From Rhodobiaceae bacterium (lineage in GTDB: Bacteria; Pseudomonadota; Alphaproteobacteria; Parvibaculales; Parvibaculaceae): DNA of 64,000 nucleotides. The stretch is taken from positions 868,001 to 932,000 of the forward strand of contig JAAWWE010000001.1 in assembly GCA_021404525.1 (NCBI GenBank), in the 5' to 3' direction. The notes below the pieces were generated by a model, which saw only the letters and a list, made by a program, of their open reading frames with translations, had not been told where the DNA came from and made no database searches. Below are positions 46,585-57,437 of this stretch, piece by piece (position 1 is the stretch's first letter; the number at the start of each line of letters is the position of its first letter). A program made the translations under genes and the position numbers.

Positions 46585-47355
46585 TTAAGCAGATTTAAGA
46601 GCTGCAATCAGTCTTGAGGAAGCGTCGCGCAGTGTCAGCCGCGCCATATCCACTCTGCTTTCGAGCAGGTTGAGTGACGCAATCGCTGGAATGGCCACCG
46701 CGAGACCGACAGCTGTTGTAAGCAGCGCAACCCAGATCCCTCCGGAGAGGATTGCCGGGTCAACCTTGTTTCCTGCGAGCTGTAACTGTTGGAACGCGTT
46801 GATCATCCCGATCACAGTCCCCAGCAAACCGAGCAGCGGCGAAATATTTCCGATCACCTCAAGCCAGCGGAAATAGCTTTGCAAGCCTCCCAGTTCATTG
46901 CCACCAACACGGGCGATCTCTTCTTCCGCATTACCGCCGTTCTGAGCACCTTCCACACCAGCCAATAATGTACGTGCAACCGGCGAGCGCGTTTTGCGAA
47001 GGACCGCAGCAGCGCCATCTCTGTCGCCTGACCTAACTTTATCAATCGCCACATCAATAAACGCACGTCGAGTGAGACCAGCTCGCCAGAACTGGAAAAC
47101 CTTGAGCAAAATGATCGCAAGTGACAGAACCGACAGGCAAAGTAGGATGATTACAATCGGCCCACCTCTATCGATTAGAGGCACCAATTCCCATATGCCT
47201 CCATCGCCGCCTGCCGCCGCAGCTGCATCAAGCGCTGAAAGCGCTTCTGCGCCCTCGCCACTGGCTTCCCCTGCGCCAGCCTCTCCCGTCGCTTCGGCCG
47301 CGGCGTCTCTGCCTGCAGCTGTTTCCTCACTCACTACATTTTCCTCATCGGCCAC
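46585..47355 (-). CDS. exbB: MotA/TolQ/ExbB proton channel family protein
   Basis: 256 residues from the GTG at 47355, which has GGGGGA nine bases upstream; a TTG at 47400 gives 15 more residues. About 60 residues of Ala/Glu/Gly-rich sequence precede the first helix (PIVIILLCLSVLSLAIILL). Helices two and three carry SPLLGLLGTVIGMINAF and GGIWVALLTTAVGLAVAIPA, the ExbB/TolQ channel core. It uses the proton gradient to drive the TonB-like partner. It is the first gene of the four-gene cassette and divergent from a MarR gene. Confidence 0.92.
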   Translation of the reverse strand: MADEENVVSEETAAGRDAAAEATGEAGAGEASGEGAEALSALDAAAAAGGDGGIWELVPLIDRGGPIVIILLCLSVLSLAIILLKVFQFWRAGLTRRAFIDVAIDKVRSGDRDGAAAVLRKTRSPVARTLLAGVEGAQNGGNAEEEIARVGGNELGGLQSYFRWLEVIGNISPLLGLLGTVIGMINAFQQLQLAGNKVDPAILSGGIWVALLTTAVGLAVAIPAIASLNLLESRVDMARLTLRDASSRLIAALKSA

Positions 47356-47392
47356 CGGTATCACTCCCCCAAACAGCCCGATTGCACTCGAG

Positions 47393-47546
47393 CCAAACAA
47401 TTAGTAACATAACTTTACTAGAACATCTGAAAGGCGATTTGGTCAACCCGGATTTCTAGAGCCAAACAAATCAATTTAGTGAGTGCAATCATTTCGACAA
47501 AAGACCAGAATCTCCCTACCAAACAAATCTAGCGCACGGTTAGTGA
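47393..47546. repeat. Three direct repeats in the exbB-marR intergenic region
   Basis: CCAAACAA followed by a TTAGT(G)A element occurs at 47393-47407 (no spacer), 47462-47482 (CCAAACAAATC, TTTAGTGA) and 47519-47546 (CCAAACAAATC, GGTTAGTGA). Distances are about 69 and 57 bases. The repeats fall in the divergent promoter region, a good place for a MarR operator, though MarR sites are usually dyads. Confidence 0.45.
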
Positions 47547-47583
47547 CAATAGCGCAGAAGAAACAAAGAGCCTTAAGAGCTAG

Positions 47584-48060
47584 ATGGTTAATCAAGACAC
47601 AGACCGCGACGAGCTGGACCCTTTCTATTTCATTGAATTGTTTTCGGAGGTGGGTGCCCTACTTCAGCACAATTATGACAGCCGCAGCGGTCTAAGCCGG
47701 AACCAGACACGCGTAATCGTAACTTTGTTGAAGACCGACGGTCTGACACAAACAGAACTCGCCGATGCGCTGGGCATACATAAAGTATCCGCCGGGATCT
47801 ACATCTCAGAACTTGAAGAAATAGGCTTGGTGGAGCGCAAACCCCATCCCCAGGATGGTCGTGCCAAATGCATTTTCCTCACACCGATTCTCCATGAGCT
47901 GAGATCAGGTGGCGAAGATATCGTCAAGGACATGCACAAAGGGATCATCGAAGGCATTACTGCCGAGGAATATCTAAAGCTCCTGGGGTACATGCGTCTC
48001 ATGCGGGACAATCTGAAAAAGATGACCCCAACGCCGCCGCCGGATCGAACACCAGATTAA
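47584..48060 (+). CDS. MarR-family transcriptional regulator
   Basis: 158 residues. The winged helix-turn-helix reads LTQTELADALGIHKVSAGIYI and the wing PHPQDGRAKCIFLTP; the flanking helices form the dimer interface. The ligand is unknown. It is divergent from the exbB cassette, which it may control through the shared repeats, and its tail overlaps the converging flavin reductase gene by four bases. Confidence 0.87.
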   Translation: MVNQDTDRDELDPFYFIELFSEVGALLQHNYDSRSGLSRNQTRVIVTLLKTDGLTQTELADALGIHKVSAGIYISELEEIGLVERKPHPQDGRAKCIFLTPILHELRSGGEDIVKDMHKGIIEGITAEEYLKLLGYMRLMRDNLKKMTPTPPPDRTPD

Positions 48061-48539
48061 GAAGCAAGCTCGCAATAACCGCCGCGATGATAGATAAGCG
48101 GTGTCTCTGCGCTTGGCTGTTGAAAGGCCTTCACCTGACCAACCATGATGATGTGATCACCAGCATCGTGACGTGCATAGACTTCACACTCAAATGCCGC
48201 CAATGACTGAGATAGGTACGGACACCCGTTAACCCCCTCGGTGACTGGAATACCCTCCAGATAAGGTTGTCCGGAGCGGGAAAGGCGATTGGAGAGATCT
48301 TGCTGTGTGGCTGCAAGAACATTGATCGTAAATCCAGCACATGTCTGAAAGGCCTCGAGACGGTCTGACCCCTTATCGAGACACCACAAAACCAGCGGGG
48401 GATCGAGCGATACCGATGAAAAGGAATTGACCGTAATTCCAATAGGGTCATCATCCCCGACCTGTGTCGTCACAATGGCAACGCCAGTGGCAAACTCCCC
48501 AAGGGCATTGCGAAACGAGCGACTATCAAGGGTGTTCAT
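48057..48539 (-). CDS. Flavin reductase family protein
   Basis: 160 residues, one FMN-binding split-barrel domain. FRNALGEFATGVAIVTT, GITVNSFSSVSLDPPLVLWCL and FTINVLAATQQDLSNRLS are typical of HpaC-like flavin reductases. It would supply reduced FMN or FAD to a monooxygenase, but none is nearby. It lies divergent from motA with 287 bases between that hold a perfect hairpin. Confidence 0.9.
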   Translation of the reverse strand: MNTLDSRSFRNALGEFATGVAIVTTQVGDDDPIGITVNSFSSVSLDPPLVLWCLDKGSDRLEAFQTCAGFTINVLAATQQDLSNRLSRSGQPYLEGIPVTEGVNGCPYLSQSLAAFECEVYARHDAGDHIIMVGQVKAFQQPSAETPLIYHRGGYCELAS

Positions 48540-48668
48540 CTGGTTTTCCGATGCAGTATTGATTTCTTAACAGACATTTCCGATTGGTGAAGCAAATCAC
48601 CTCAGCCCTTTTAGGCAAGCTGCAAATGCTGCGCAACCCACCAGATTGAGCGGGTTAATGAGTATTCT

Positions 48669-48690
48669 CGCGATTGAGTCAACAATCGCG
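48669..48690. promoter_or_regulatory. Perfect hairpin upstream of motA
   Basis: CGCGATTG and CAATCGCG form an eight-pair stem around AGTCAA, about 140 bases before motA. No T-run follows, so it is not an intrinsic terminator. It may be an operator or leader structure. The rest of the 287-base gap shows no gene. Confidence 0.4.
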
Positions 48691-48826
48691 GTCTCCAGCA
48701 ACATTCCTTCAACACCATATTAACAATGCCTGAGCAGAATGAGGTTCGAAAAGTGTAGGCCAGGATGGCCGCTACGTAATGGGCTTGTAGTGGCGCGACT
48801 GGATCACAAGTAAGGGCGGTCTCGCG

Positions 48827-49693
48827 ATGCAGCTGATTGTTGGTGTTATAGTTGTTTGTCTCTGCGTGTTTGGTGGCTATGCCGCAATGGGCGGTAAGCT
48901 TGGCGTGCTCTGGCAACCATTTGAATTTGTCATCATTCTAGGCGCCGCAATAGGCGCCTTCATCATTGGCAACCCCAGCCCTGTTCTTAAAAACATGGGC
49001 AGCATCTTCGGCACGATGTTCAAAGGAACGAAATACTCCAAGGAGGCATTCTTGGAGCTGCTCGGTTTGCAATTCACGCTGTTCAAGCTGGCAAAAGCTA
49101 AAGGTTCTTTGGCCCTTGAAGCTCATATCGAAGACCCGCATGGATCTGATATCTTCAATCAGTTTCCCATTTTCGCGGCGGACCATCACGCAGTAGAATT
49201 CATGTGTGATTATCTACGCATGATCACGCTGGGCACGGAAAATGCTCATGAACTTGAAGCCCTGATGGATGAAGAACTCGAAACCCACCATCAGGAACAA
49301 GAGCTCGCCGTAGGGTCCATGCAAGCGCTGGGCGACGGCACCCCTGCCCTCGGCATTGTTGCCGCTGTGTTGGGTGTGATCAAAACCATGGGGTCGATTG
49401 ACCAGCCACCGGAAATTCTGGGGCACCTGATCGGTGGTGCGCTGGTCGGAACGTTCTTTGGTGTGTTTGTCGCTTATGGTTTCTTCTCTCCCATGGCAAG
49501 CTTCCTGAAGGCCGCCTATGAAGCAGAAAGCAAATATTTCCTCTCTATGAAGGCAGGCCTTTTGGCGCACATGAACGGATATGCACCGGCGGTGTCAGTG
49601 GAATTCGCACGCAAGGCCGTGATGACGCCTTACCGCCCGACCTTCGCAGAAGTTGAAGAGTCGACAGGTAACCTTTCAGTACCCTCAAGCTAA
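48827..49693 (+). CDS. motA: Flagellar motor stator protein MotA
   Basis: 288 residues with four membrane helices, the length of long MotA. VGVIVVCLCVFGGYAAMGG begins helix one, PFEFVIILGAAIGAFIIGNP helix two, and GIVAAVLGVIKTMGSIDQPPEILG and LVGTFFGVFVAYGFFSPMA the last two with the conserved prolines. The large loop is cytoplasmic and carries charged residues that touch FliG. With MotB it forms the proton-driven stator. No other flagellar gene is nearby. Confidence 0.95.
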   Translation: MQLIVGVIVVCLCVFGGYAAMGGKLGVLWQPFEFVIILGAAIGAFIIGNPSPVLKNMGSIFGTMFKGTKYSKEAFLELLGLQFTLFKLAKAKGSLALEAHIEDPHGSDIFNQFPIFAADHHAVEFMCDYLRMITLGTENAHELEALMDEELETHHQEQELAVGSMQALGDGTPALGIVAAVLGVIKTMGSIDQPPEILGHLIGGALVGTFFGVFVAYGFFSPMASFLKAAYEAESKYFLSMKAGLLAHMNGYAPAVSVEFARKAVMTPYRPTFAEVEESTGNLSVPSS

Positions 49694-49706
49694 GTAGCAG
49701 CCAGTC

Positions 49707-50654
49707 ATGTCGATGAACGAACAACCCATCATCATCAAGAAGGTGAAGAAAGCGGCGCACGGCCACCATGGTGGCGCGTGGAAAATTGCCTATGCCGACT
49801 TCGTGACCGCGATGATGGCGTTCTTCCTATTGATGTGGCTGATCTCGATGACCACCCCTGAACAAAAGCAGGGTCTTGCAGACTATTTCGCACCGGCGAG
49901 TGTGAGCCGATCGACATCCGGCGCCGGGGGTGTCATGGGCGGCACCGCATTTGACGTTGATGGGTCACGTATGGCCGGATCGGCACCAAAGGTGATGATG
50001 TCCATCTCAACACCGGCAGCACCAAAGAGTCCTGAGTCTGAAAACCAAAGAACAGCAGCTAGTTCCGACGGGAAAGACTCCTCAAACGGAACGGATCCCG
50101 GAACCGCAGATTTTGAGTCTTCAGCGCTTGAGAAAGACCAAAACGCCGCGAATGACCAAAGTCAGTTCGCAAGCGCCGCTGCAAGTCTTCGTCAGTCCAT
50201 GCAGGACTTGCCGGAACTCGCAGAGCTGTCGCGTAACATCATCATCGAAGAGACGCCAGAAGGGCTTCATATTCAACTGACAGACCAGGACGGGCGCTCC
50301 ATGTTCCCGCCCGGGCATGCAGAGCCCTATGAGCGCACCCGTCTGGTCCTTGCACAGGTCGCAAAAGTCATTCAACAACTGCCCAACCGTTTGGTGATTA
50401 CCGGCCACACAGATGCCGCGCCGCTTGACGGCATCCCCGGTTATTCCAATTGGGAGCTGACAGCTGATCGCGCAAACGCGACCCGTCGTATCCTGCAGAT
50501 GAACGGTGTGAAGTCAGACCAGATTTCAGAAGTTGCAGGCAAAGCCGATTCCGATCCGCTCTTCCCGGAAGACGTATTTCTGCCCGCAAACAGGCGGGTT
50601 GGCATTCTTTTGCTGAACGAAGCCCCGGTAATACCGCCAGGTTTCGGGCGCTGA
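49707..50654 (+). CDS. motB: Flagellar motor stator protein MotB
   Basis: 315 residues. The basic N terminus (KKVKKAAHGHHGGAWKIAY) leads into the helix with the proton-carrying Asp31 in YADFVTAMMAFFLLMW. A Ser/Gly-rich linker follows, then the OmpA_C domain (MFPPGHAEPYERTRLVL, VITGHTDAAP, NWELTADRANATRRILQ, NRRVGILLL) that binds peptidoglycan. It is 13 bases after motA. Together they form the torque-generating stator. Confidence 0.95.
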   Translation: MSMNEQPIIIKKVKKAAHGHHGGAWKIAYADFVTAMMAFFLLMWLISMTTPEQKQGLADYFAPASVSRSTSGAGGVMGGTAFDVDGSRMAGSAPKVMMSISTPAAPKSPESENQRTAASSDGKDSSNGTDPGTADFESSALEKDQNAANDQSQFASAAASLRQSMQDLPELAELSRNIIIEETPEGLHIQLTDQDGRSMFPPGHAEPYERTRLVLAQVAKVIQQLPNRLVITGHTDAAPLDGIPGYSNWELTADRANATRRILQMNGVKSDQISEVAGKADSDPLFPEDVFLPANRRVGILLLNEAPVIPPGFGR

Positions 50655-50725
50655 GTTCCCTCTTGCGCAAAGAGCCCAAACTCCCCAAATATCCCTGACG
50701 GCCTTTTGGCATCAGGAGAATTAGA

Positions 50726-51250
50726 ATGGACGACGCACAAGGCAGCCCTGGGAGCAGCTTTCCGTCAAGCGACTATATCAGAGACAGTTTTTATGCAGCT
50801 GGCGCGCCAAATCCAGCCGATAATCCCGAAGCCTTCAAAGGTCTTCTGAGATCACGAATCCTTGCCTTTTTTGCCGACCTCGCCGCTATTGCAGTCCTGT
50901 TCTTCGCTGCGTCTATCCTTTTCGGCATCCTGGGCGTTCTAAGCTTGGGTGTCCTGTGGCCGGGATTTGGCCTGATTATGCCAGTTCTCTTTTTCGCCTA
51001 CTTCACCATGACATTGGGCGGTAACAGGTCGGCAACCCCCGGCATGCAATGGCAAGGCATTGAAATGCGCACATGGGATGGTTTGCGGCCCGGTTATGTT
51101 CAGGCCTTTGTGCAGACACTCCTGTTTTACATCACCGCTACGCCACTCTTTGGCCTGTCTCTCGCAGTCGCACTGTTCAACAGAAGAAAACGCTGTCTAC
51201 ATGACTTTTTCTCAGGGTCGGTTTTTGTCCGGACCCGCGCTGTACAATAG
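50726..51250 (+). CDS. RDD family membrane protein
   Basis: 174 residues with three membrane helices. The RDD domain is visible as FKGLLRSRILAFFADLAAIAV (R...D on the first helix), GGNRSATPGMQWQGIEMR and NRRKRCLHDFFSGSVFV at the end. The function of such proteins is not well set; some act as ion transporters. It follows motB by 71 bases and may share its transcript. Confidence 0.85.
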   Translation: MDDAQGSPGSSFPSSDYIRDSFYAAGAPNPADNPEAFKGLLRSRILAFFADLAAIAVLFFAASILFGILGVLSLGVLWPGFGLIMPVLFFAYFTMTLGGNRSATPGMQWQGIEMRTWDGLRPGYVQAFVQTLLFYITATPLFGLSLAVALFNRRKRCLHDFFSGSVFVRTRAVQ

Positions 51251-51372
51251 ACCTTTTCACAGAAGTACCTGAGATAAGTTTCCCTCAACGACAATCATCT
51301 GTACGACGGTGCGCGAATTTGCGATATGATGCCCGTTCATAAAACGCGGCAACAATGGTCAAACACTAATCA

Positions 51373-53226
51373 ATGCAAGCACTTGCCCCCGAGACGTGGC
51401 AGATGTGGGTCACCTTTGGCGCCATCATCGCCGCGATTGTGCTCTACAGCACCGAGCGCCTCACACTTGAGCTGACGTCACTGCTCGTCATCGGGTTCTT
51501 CCTGGTATTTTTTACACTGTTCCCGGTCATGGCCGCAGACGGAACAAACTTGCTGTCGAGTGCTCAGCTGCTCGCAGGCTTTGCCAACCCCGCCCTCGTT
51601 GCTGTCCTGTCGCTCCTTGTTGTGGGACAGGGCCTCTTCCATTCCGGCGCAATGGAAGCACCCACACAATGGATAGCCTCCATTGGCGGCAGCAAACCGA
51701 AAACAACGCTGATCGGGACCCTCTTCTTTGTGGCGGCCATCAGCGCGTTTCTGAACAACACGCCCGTGGCCGTGATGTTCATTCCGGTTCTCGTGACCCT
51801 TGCAGCTCAGATGCGCAAACAGGCAAGCCAAGTCATGATGCTGTTGAGCTTTGTCTGCATCCTCGGAGGCATGACCACATTAATCGGGTCATCAACCAAC
51901 CTGTTGACCGCCGGCATCACCGCAAGCCTCGGTCTTGGGCAGATTGGCTTTTTTGATTTCACCATTCCCGGTCTCGTGATGGCGAGCGTTGGCATGGTCT
52001 ACGTGCTGTTTGTTGCACCTCGTATCTTGCCAAAACGCGAAGGTCTGACCGACGAACTGGGCCATGGATCTGGCAAGCAGTACATTGCACAGATACACCT
52101 CACCTATAATCATCCACTTGTCGGCGAAAGCGCTGTCGCGGGCATGTTTCCGTCTTTAAAAGAAATGACGGTGCGTATGGTGATGCGCGGAGAGCATCCT
52201 ATTTTGCCGCCATTTGACGAAGTAACACTTCAACCTGGCGACACGCTCATTCTGGCCGCCACACGCCAAAGCCTCACAGACGCGCTCAAATCAAGCTCCA
52301 ATATTTTCCGCGGCATGCTGGAAGAAACCCTTCATGCCGACGACGGCGAAGAGACCCCCGCAGGTTCCGGCAAAATAACACTGGTTGAAGCTGTCGTTGC
52401 GCCGGGCTCGCGCATGATTGGCCGCAACATCGAACAAATCGGCTTTCGCCACGAAACCGGATGCATCGTCCTCGGCATTCAACGCCGCAGCCGCATGATC
52501 CGTGCGCGCATGAGCGATATCCGCCTTGAGGATGGCGACGTACTTCTCATCCTCGGCGAAGCCGACGATGTTCAGGGCCTGCGCCTGAACAGGGACGTCA
52601 TCCCACTTGAGTGGTCAGCGACCGAGATCCCGGACATTCGCCGCGCCTGGCGCGCGCGCATCATTTTTGGCGGCAGCATCCTGGCTGCTGTCACCGGTGT
52701 GGTTCCCATTGAAGTGGCGGCCCTTGCCGGGGCAGCAGGCATGATCGCCTTTGATGTCCTTAACATCCGACAGGCGTCGCGCGCGGTTGACCGTCGCATT
52801 TTCCTGCTTGTTGGGGCCGCCCTTGCCATGGGTGCAGCATTGCAATTCACCGGCGGCGCTGGCTTCCTGGCACACGCTGTGGTGACAGCCTTTCAGGGTG
52901 CAGGACCGGCCGTGGTTCTGTCCGCCTTCTTCCTGCTCATTGCCATCATGACCAACATGTTGAGCAACAACGCAACGGCAGTGCTGTTCGTACCCATTGC
53001 TGCGGGCACGGCGCAGGAGCTTGGCATTGATCCCATGATCTTCATCTACGCGGTCATCTTCGCCGCCAACTGTTCCTTCGCCACCCCAATGGGCTATCAG
53101 ACCAATCTGTTGGTAATGGGTCCGGGTCATTACCAATTCCGCGACTTTTTGAATGTTGGCGGCCCCCTGATTATAATCCTCTGGATTACATTCTCGCTGT
53201 TCGCTCCTTGGTACTATGGCCTTTAG
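51373..53226 (+). CDS. SLC13 family permease with two RCK_C (TrkA-C) domains
   Basis: 617 residues. Membrane helices fill residues 10-205 and 420-617, each half with an [12 protein letters not shown] or [14 protein letters not shown] hairpin, as in the DASS/SLC13 fold. Two TrkA-C domains lie between ([15 protein letters not shown]... and [18 protein letters not shown]). Such proteins transport sulfate, citrate or dicarboxylates; the soluble domains may regulate it. The substrate is unknown. The next gene, bpt, follows after 47 bases. Confidence 0.9.
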   Translation: MQALAPETWQMWVTFGAIIAAIVLYSTERLTLELTSLLVIGFFLVFFTLFPVMAADGTNLLSSAQLLAGFANPALVAVLSLLVVGQGLFHSGAMEAPTQWIASIGGSKPKTTLIGTLFFVAAISAFLNNTPVAVMFIPVLVTLAAQMRKQASQVMMLLSFVCILGGMTTLIGSSTNLLTAGITASLGLGQIGFFDFTIPGLVMASVGMVYVLFVAPRILPKREGLTDELGHGSGKQYIAQIHLTYNHPLVGESAVAGMFPSLKEMTVRMVMRGEHPILPPFDEVTLQPGDTLILAATRQSLTDALKSSSNIFRGMLEETLHADDGEETPAGSGKITLVEAVVAPGSRMIGRNIEQIGFRHETGCIVLGIQRRSRMIRARMSDIRLEDGDVLLILGEADDVQGLRLNRDVIPLEWSATEIPDIRRAWRARIIFGGSILAAVTGVVPIEVAALAGAAGMIAFDVLNIRQASRAVDRRIFLLVGAALAMGAALQFTGGAGFLAHAVVTAFQGAGPAVVLSAFFLLIAIMTNMLSNNATAVLFVPIAAGTAQELGIDPMIFIYAVIFAANCSFATPMGYQTNLLVMGPGHYQFRDFLNVGGPLIIILWITFSLFAPWYYGL

Positions 53227-53273
53227 AGGGCACCAGACAAGGACAACGCATTTGCAGGACGGACCTTGATCAA

Positions 53274-54020
53274 GTGACGACACAGTTCGGATCAAAATTT
53301 CCGCAGTTCTATATTACGGCACCGTCCAAGTGCCCCTATCTCGACGGCTTCTACGAAAAGAAGGTATTTACCCACCTCATGGGGGAGAATGCCGACCTGT
53401 TGAACAATGCGCTGACCCATGGCGGTTTTCGGCGGAGTCAGAACATCGCCTACCGTCCGGCGTGTGACGATTGCTCAGCCTGTGTGTCTGTCAGAGTTCT
53501 GGTGGATCAGTTTGTCGAAACCAAGTCCTTCAAACGCATCCGCAAGATCAATAATGACCTCGTCAGAACCACGCTAGACCCAGTCGCAAGTGAAGAACAG
53601 TTTAGTCTGCTGCGCGCCTATCTCGACGGCCGCCATGCGGAAGGTGGCATGTCCGACATGACCGCGCTCGATTACGCCTCCATGGTTGAAGACACGACGG
53701 TGAACACCGGTATCTTTGAATATCGGGAACGCCAGGAACTCGGTAGCGAAACACAAGGTCCCCTGACCGCCGTTGCGCTGACGGACCGCCTCGAAGATGG
53801 CCTCTCCATGGTCTATTCCTATTTTGACGCGGGGCAGCCAAATAGAAGTCTGGGCACCTACATGATCCTCGACCACATCACCCGCGCCCGCCAGCTGGGA
53901 CTTCCTTACGTTTATCTGGGCTATTGGGTCGCTGGGTCACAGAAAATGGCCTACAAGGCCCGCTTCAAACCCCTTGAAGGTTTGCGTCCTGAGGGCTGGG
54001 AAGTCCTCCCAGACAGCTAA
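53274..54020 (+). CDS. bpt: Aspartate/glutamate leucyltransferase
   Basis: 248 residues from the GTG at 53274; a longer frame begins at a TTG inside the permease end. Family motifs are [39 protein letters not shown] with its cysteines, and [20 protein letters not shown]. It resembles Bpt, which adds leucine to N-terminal Asp or Glu to mark proteins for ClpS-ClpAP degradation. The classical arginyltransferase Ate1 is related and cannot be excluded without a wider comparison. Confidence 0.9.
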   Translation: MTTQFGSKFPQFYITAPSKCPYLDGFYEKKVFTHLMGENADLLNNALTHGGFRRSQNIAYRPACDDCSACVSVRVLVDQFVETKSFKRIRKINNDLVRTTLDPVASEEQFSLLRAYLDGRHAEGGMSDMTALDYASMVEDTTVNTGIFEYRERQELGSETQGPLTAVALTDRLEDGLSMVYSYFDAGQPNRSLGTYMILDHITRARQLGLPYVYLGYWVAGSQKMAYKARFKPLEGLRPEGWEVLPDS

Positions 54021-54198
54021 AACAGGCGACTGAACACGGCTCTTAGCCCACCGCGCTAACCCCCTCGAATCACAGCAAAATCGCCCTCTTATGCCATTGC
54101 GTGTGCAGCACCGCTCCCTATACTGACCCCCACAAACAAGCCGGTCGCCAAATTGTCGTCTGGCAGGGGAAATATGTGGGTACCGGGAGTTACGAACC

Positions 54199-55269
<1,071 letters not shown>

Positions 55270-55272
55270 ACC

Positions 55273-55821
55273 TTGGCAGCGCTCACGAAATTCGCCGACT
55301 GGATAGATGCGTTTTCCAATCGCACGGGACGGATCATCGCATGGGCCGCCCTGCTTATGGTGCTGATCCAGTTCACCGTGGTGATGATGCGCTACGTATT
55401 TGGTCTCTCCAGCGTCTGGATGCAGGAGAGCATCATCTACCTTCATGGCATCCTGTTCATGTTGGCCGCGGGGTACACACTCTATTGTGATGGGCATGTC
55501 CGGGTCGATATTTTCTACCGGGAAGCCTCTCCAAGATATAAAGCGAGCATCGACCTGATCGGAACCATTCTGTTTCTCTGGCCGGTCGCGCTTCTTGTGA
55601 TCTACGTGTCCTGGCCCTATGTCGCAAGCTCCTGGCGGGTGCTTGAAGGCTCACGAGAGACCAGCGGCATTCCGGCAGTGTTCCTATTGAAAACGATCAT
55701 CCCGGTGTTTGCCGTCTTTATCATTCTCCAGGGACTGTCGACGGCCATTCGCTCCCTCCTGACGCTAATGGGCCAAGCACCCACAGAGAACGACGATAAC
55801 AGCGTGTCGGAGACCATCTGA
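55273..55821 (+). CDS. TRAP transporter small permease (DctQ family)
   Basis: 182 residues from a TTG at 55273, with four membrane helices. YVFGLSSVWMQESIIYLHGILFM is the typical second-helix region, and ADWIDAFSNRTGRIIAW begins the protein. It pairs with the large permease in uptake driven by the sodium gradient. The gene lies three bases after dctP and two before dctM, so the three are one operon. Confidence 0.9.
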   Translation: MAALTKFADWIDAFSNRTGRIIAWAALLMVLIQFTVVMMRYVFGLSSVWMQESIIYLHGILFMLAAGYTLYCDGHVRVDIFYREASPRYKASIDLIGTILFLWPVALLVIYVSWPYVASSWRVLEGSRETSGIPAVFLLKTIIPVFAVFIILQGLSTAIRSLLTLMGQAPTENDDNSVSETI

Positions 55822-55823
55822 TC

Positions 55824-57410
55824 ATGACCGCTGATATCCTCGACGTCCTCATGTTCGCGGTGGCCTGCCTTGTGCTCCTGTCAGGTTTCCCGGTCGCGTT
55901 CACGCTGGCGGGTGTGGCCCTGCTCTTTGCCCTTATCGGTATTGCCCTTGGCATTTTTGATTTTGGGTTTCTAGGTGCGCTGCCATCCCGCATCTTTGGC
56001 ACCATGACAAATGAGACACTGATCGCGGTGCCCCTCTTTGTCTTCATGGGAACTATGCTCGAGCGTTCCAAAGTCGCTGAGGAACTCCTGGAAAGCATGG
56101 GTCAACTTTTTGGCTCTATCAGAGGCGGGCTTGGATATTCCGTTTCGATTGTGGGCGCCCTGCTTGCAGCTTCAACCGGAATCGTCGGCGCAACTGTCGT
56201 CACCATGGGACTGCTCTCCCTGCCGACCATGCTGCGCCGCGGCTACGACATTCCGCTCGCCACCGGAAGCATCGCCGCCGCGGGAACGCTCGGCCAGATC
56301 ATTCCGCCGTCAATCGTGCTCGTCCTGCTGGGCGACGTTCTGTCAAATGCCTATCAGCAGGCCCAGACATCGCAGGGCCTCTTTGTGCTGGAGACCATGT
56401 CTGTTGGTGACCTTTTTGCCGGCGCCCTCATTCCCGGTTTCATGCTGGTCGGGCTCTACATCGCCTATCAGATCTTCCGCGCCGCCGTGCACCCGGCATC
56501 GAGCCCGGCAATGCCTGCAGATGAAACACTCAACCGAAGTGAGCTCTATAAAAAAACCATCCGCGCACTGGTACCACCAGTACTCCTTATCCTCTCTGTT
56601 CTGGGCTCGATCCTGGGCGGCATCGCCACGCCCACAGAGGCGGCAGGCGTTGGCGCGATAGGATCCCTACTCCTCGCTGGTTACCGGCAGGAAGGCGCCA
56701 AAAGGGCCATCATAATTGCTGCGGCGAGCCTCATCTCGATTTTGCTTCTGACCGCCACTGTCGACCTTCGGGTCACACGCACCGACATCGGTGTCGGTGA
56801 GTTCCTTGCAATCGGCATGGCGGCTCTGCTCTCCATCGGCATCGCCTGGGGCGTGGTCGTCAGCTGCCTGCGCCTCTTTGGCAGCGGCATCCTCTCAGAC
56901 GTCGTCCAATCAACCACCCGCACCAGTTCAATGGTCTTCGTGATCCTGATCGGTGCGGCCCTCTTCAGCCTTGTGTTCAGAGGGCTGGGCGGCGACGAAA
57001 CGGTTCAGGAATTCCTGCTCCATGATCCAGACAGCTGGGCCACATGGGCTTTCGGACCTCTGGCGCCGGTTGTCATTGTCATGGCGGTGATGTTCATCCT
57101 GGGCTTCTTCCTGGATTTCATTGAAATCACCTTTGTCGTGGTCCCGATCGTCGCGCCTATCCTGCTGGTGATGGGGTTTGACCCGATATGGCTTGGGGTG
57201 ATGATGGCCATCAACCTGCAGACATCTTTCCTGACGCCGCCCTTTGGCTTTGCGCTTTTCTATCTTCGTGGTGTCGCGCCAGACGAAGTGCGCACCGCCC
57301 AAATATACCGCGGTGTCATCCCCTTTGTTTTCATTCAAATTCTGGCGCTCATCATCATTGCACGCTATCCGTCCATTGCGACCTGGCTGCCAGAAGTGAT
57401 ATTTGGATGA
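55824..57410 (+). CDS. TRAP transporter large permease (DctM family)
   Basis: 528 residues, about 100 longer than usual DctM, with roughly 13 or more helices. VPLFVFMGTMLERSKVAEELL, GAIGSLLLAG, and GFFLDFIEITFVVVPIVAPIL are typical. The length suggests extra helices, also seen in other TakP-associated permeases; residues 290-345 form an extra stretch with ITLTA-like helices. It forms the transport channel with the small permease. Confidence 0.9.
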   Translation: MTADILDVLMFAVACLVLLSGFPVAFTLAGVALLFALIGIALGIFDFGFLGALPSRIFGTMTNETLIAVPLFVFMGTMLERSKVAEELLESMGQLFGSIRGGLGYSVSIVGALLAASTGIVGATVVTMGLLSLPTMLRRGYDIPLATGSIAAAGTLGQIIPPSIVLVLLGDVLSNAYQQAQTSQGLFVLETMSVGDLFAGALIPGFMLVGLYIAYQIFRAAVHPASSPAMPADETLNRSELYKKTIRALVPPVLLILSVLGSILGGIATPTEAAGVGAIGSLLLAGYRQEGAKRAIIIAAASLISILLLTATVDLRVTRTDIGVGEFLAIGMAALLSIGIAWGVVVSCLRLFGSGILSDVVQSTTRTSSMVFVILIGAALFSLVFRGLGGDETVQEFLLHDPDSWATWAFGPLAPVVIVMAVMFILGFFLDFIEITFVVVPIVAPILLVMGFDPIWLGVMMAINLQTSFLTPPFGFALFYLRGVAPDEVRTAQIYRGVIPFVFIQILALIIIARYPSIATWLPEVIFG

Positions 57411-57437
57411 CACCTCTCAGACTGGTAGGCTTCAGCC

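Noticed and set aside
48717-48740. CtrA site (TTAA-N7-TTAA) upstream of motA
   Set aside because: Single TTAA half-sites are present (ATTAACAATGCC) but no second half at the right spacing.
52615-53295. 226-codon minus-strand frame
   Set aside because: Antisense to the SLC13 permease and the bpt start; composition unlike a protein.
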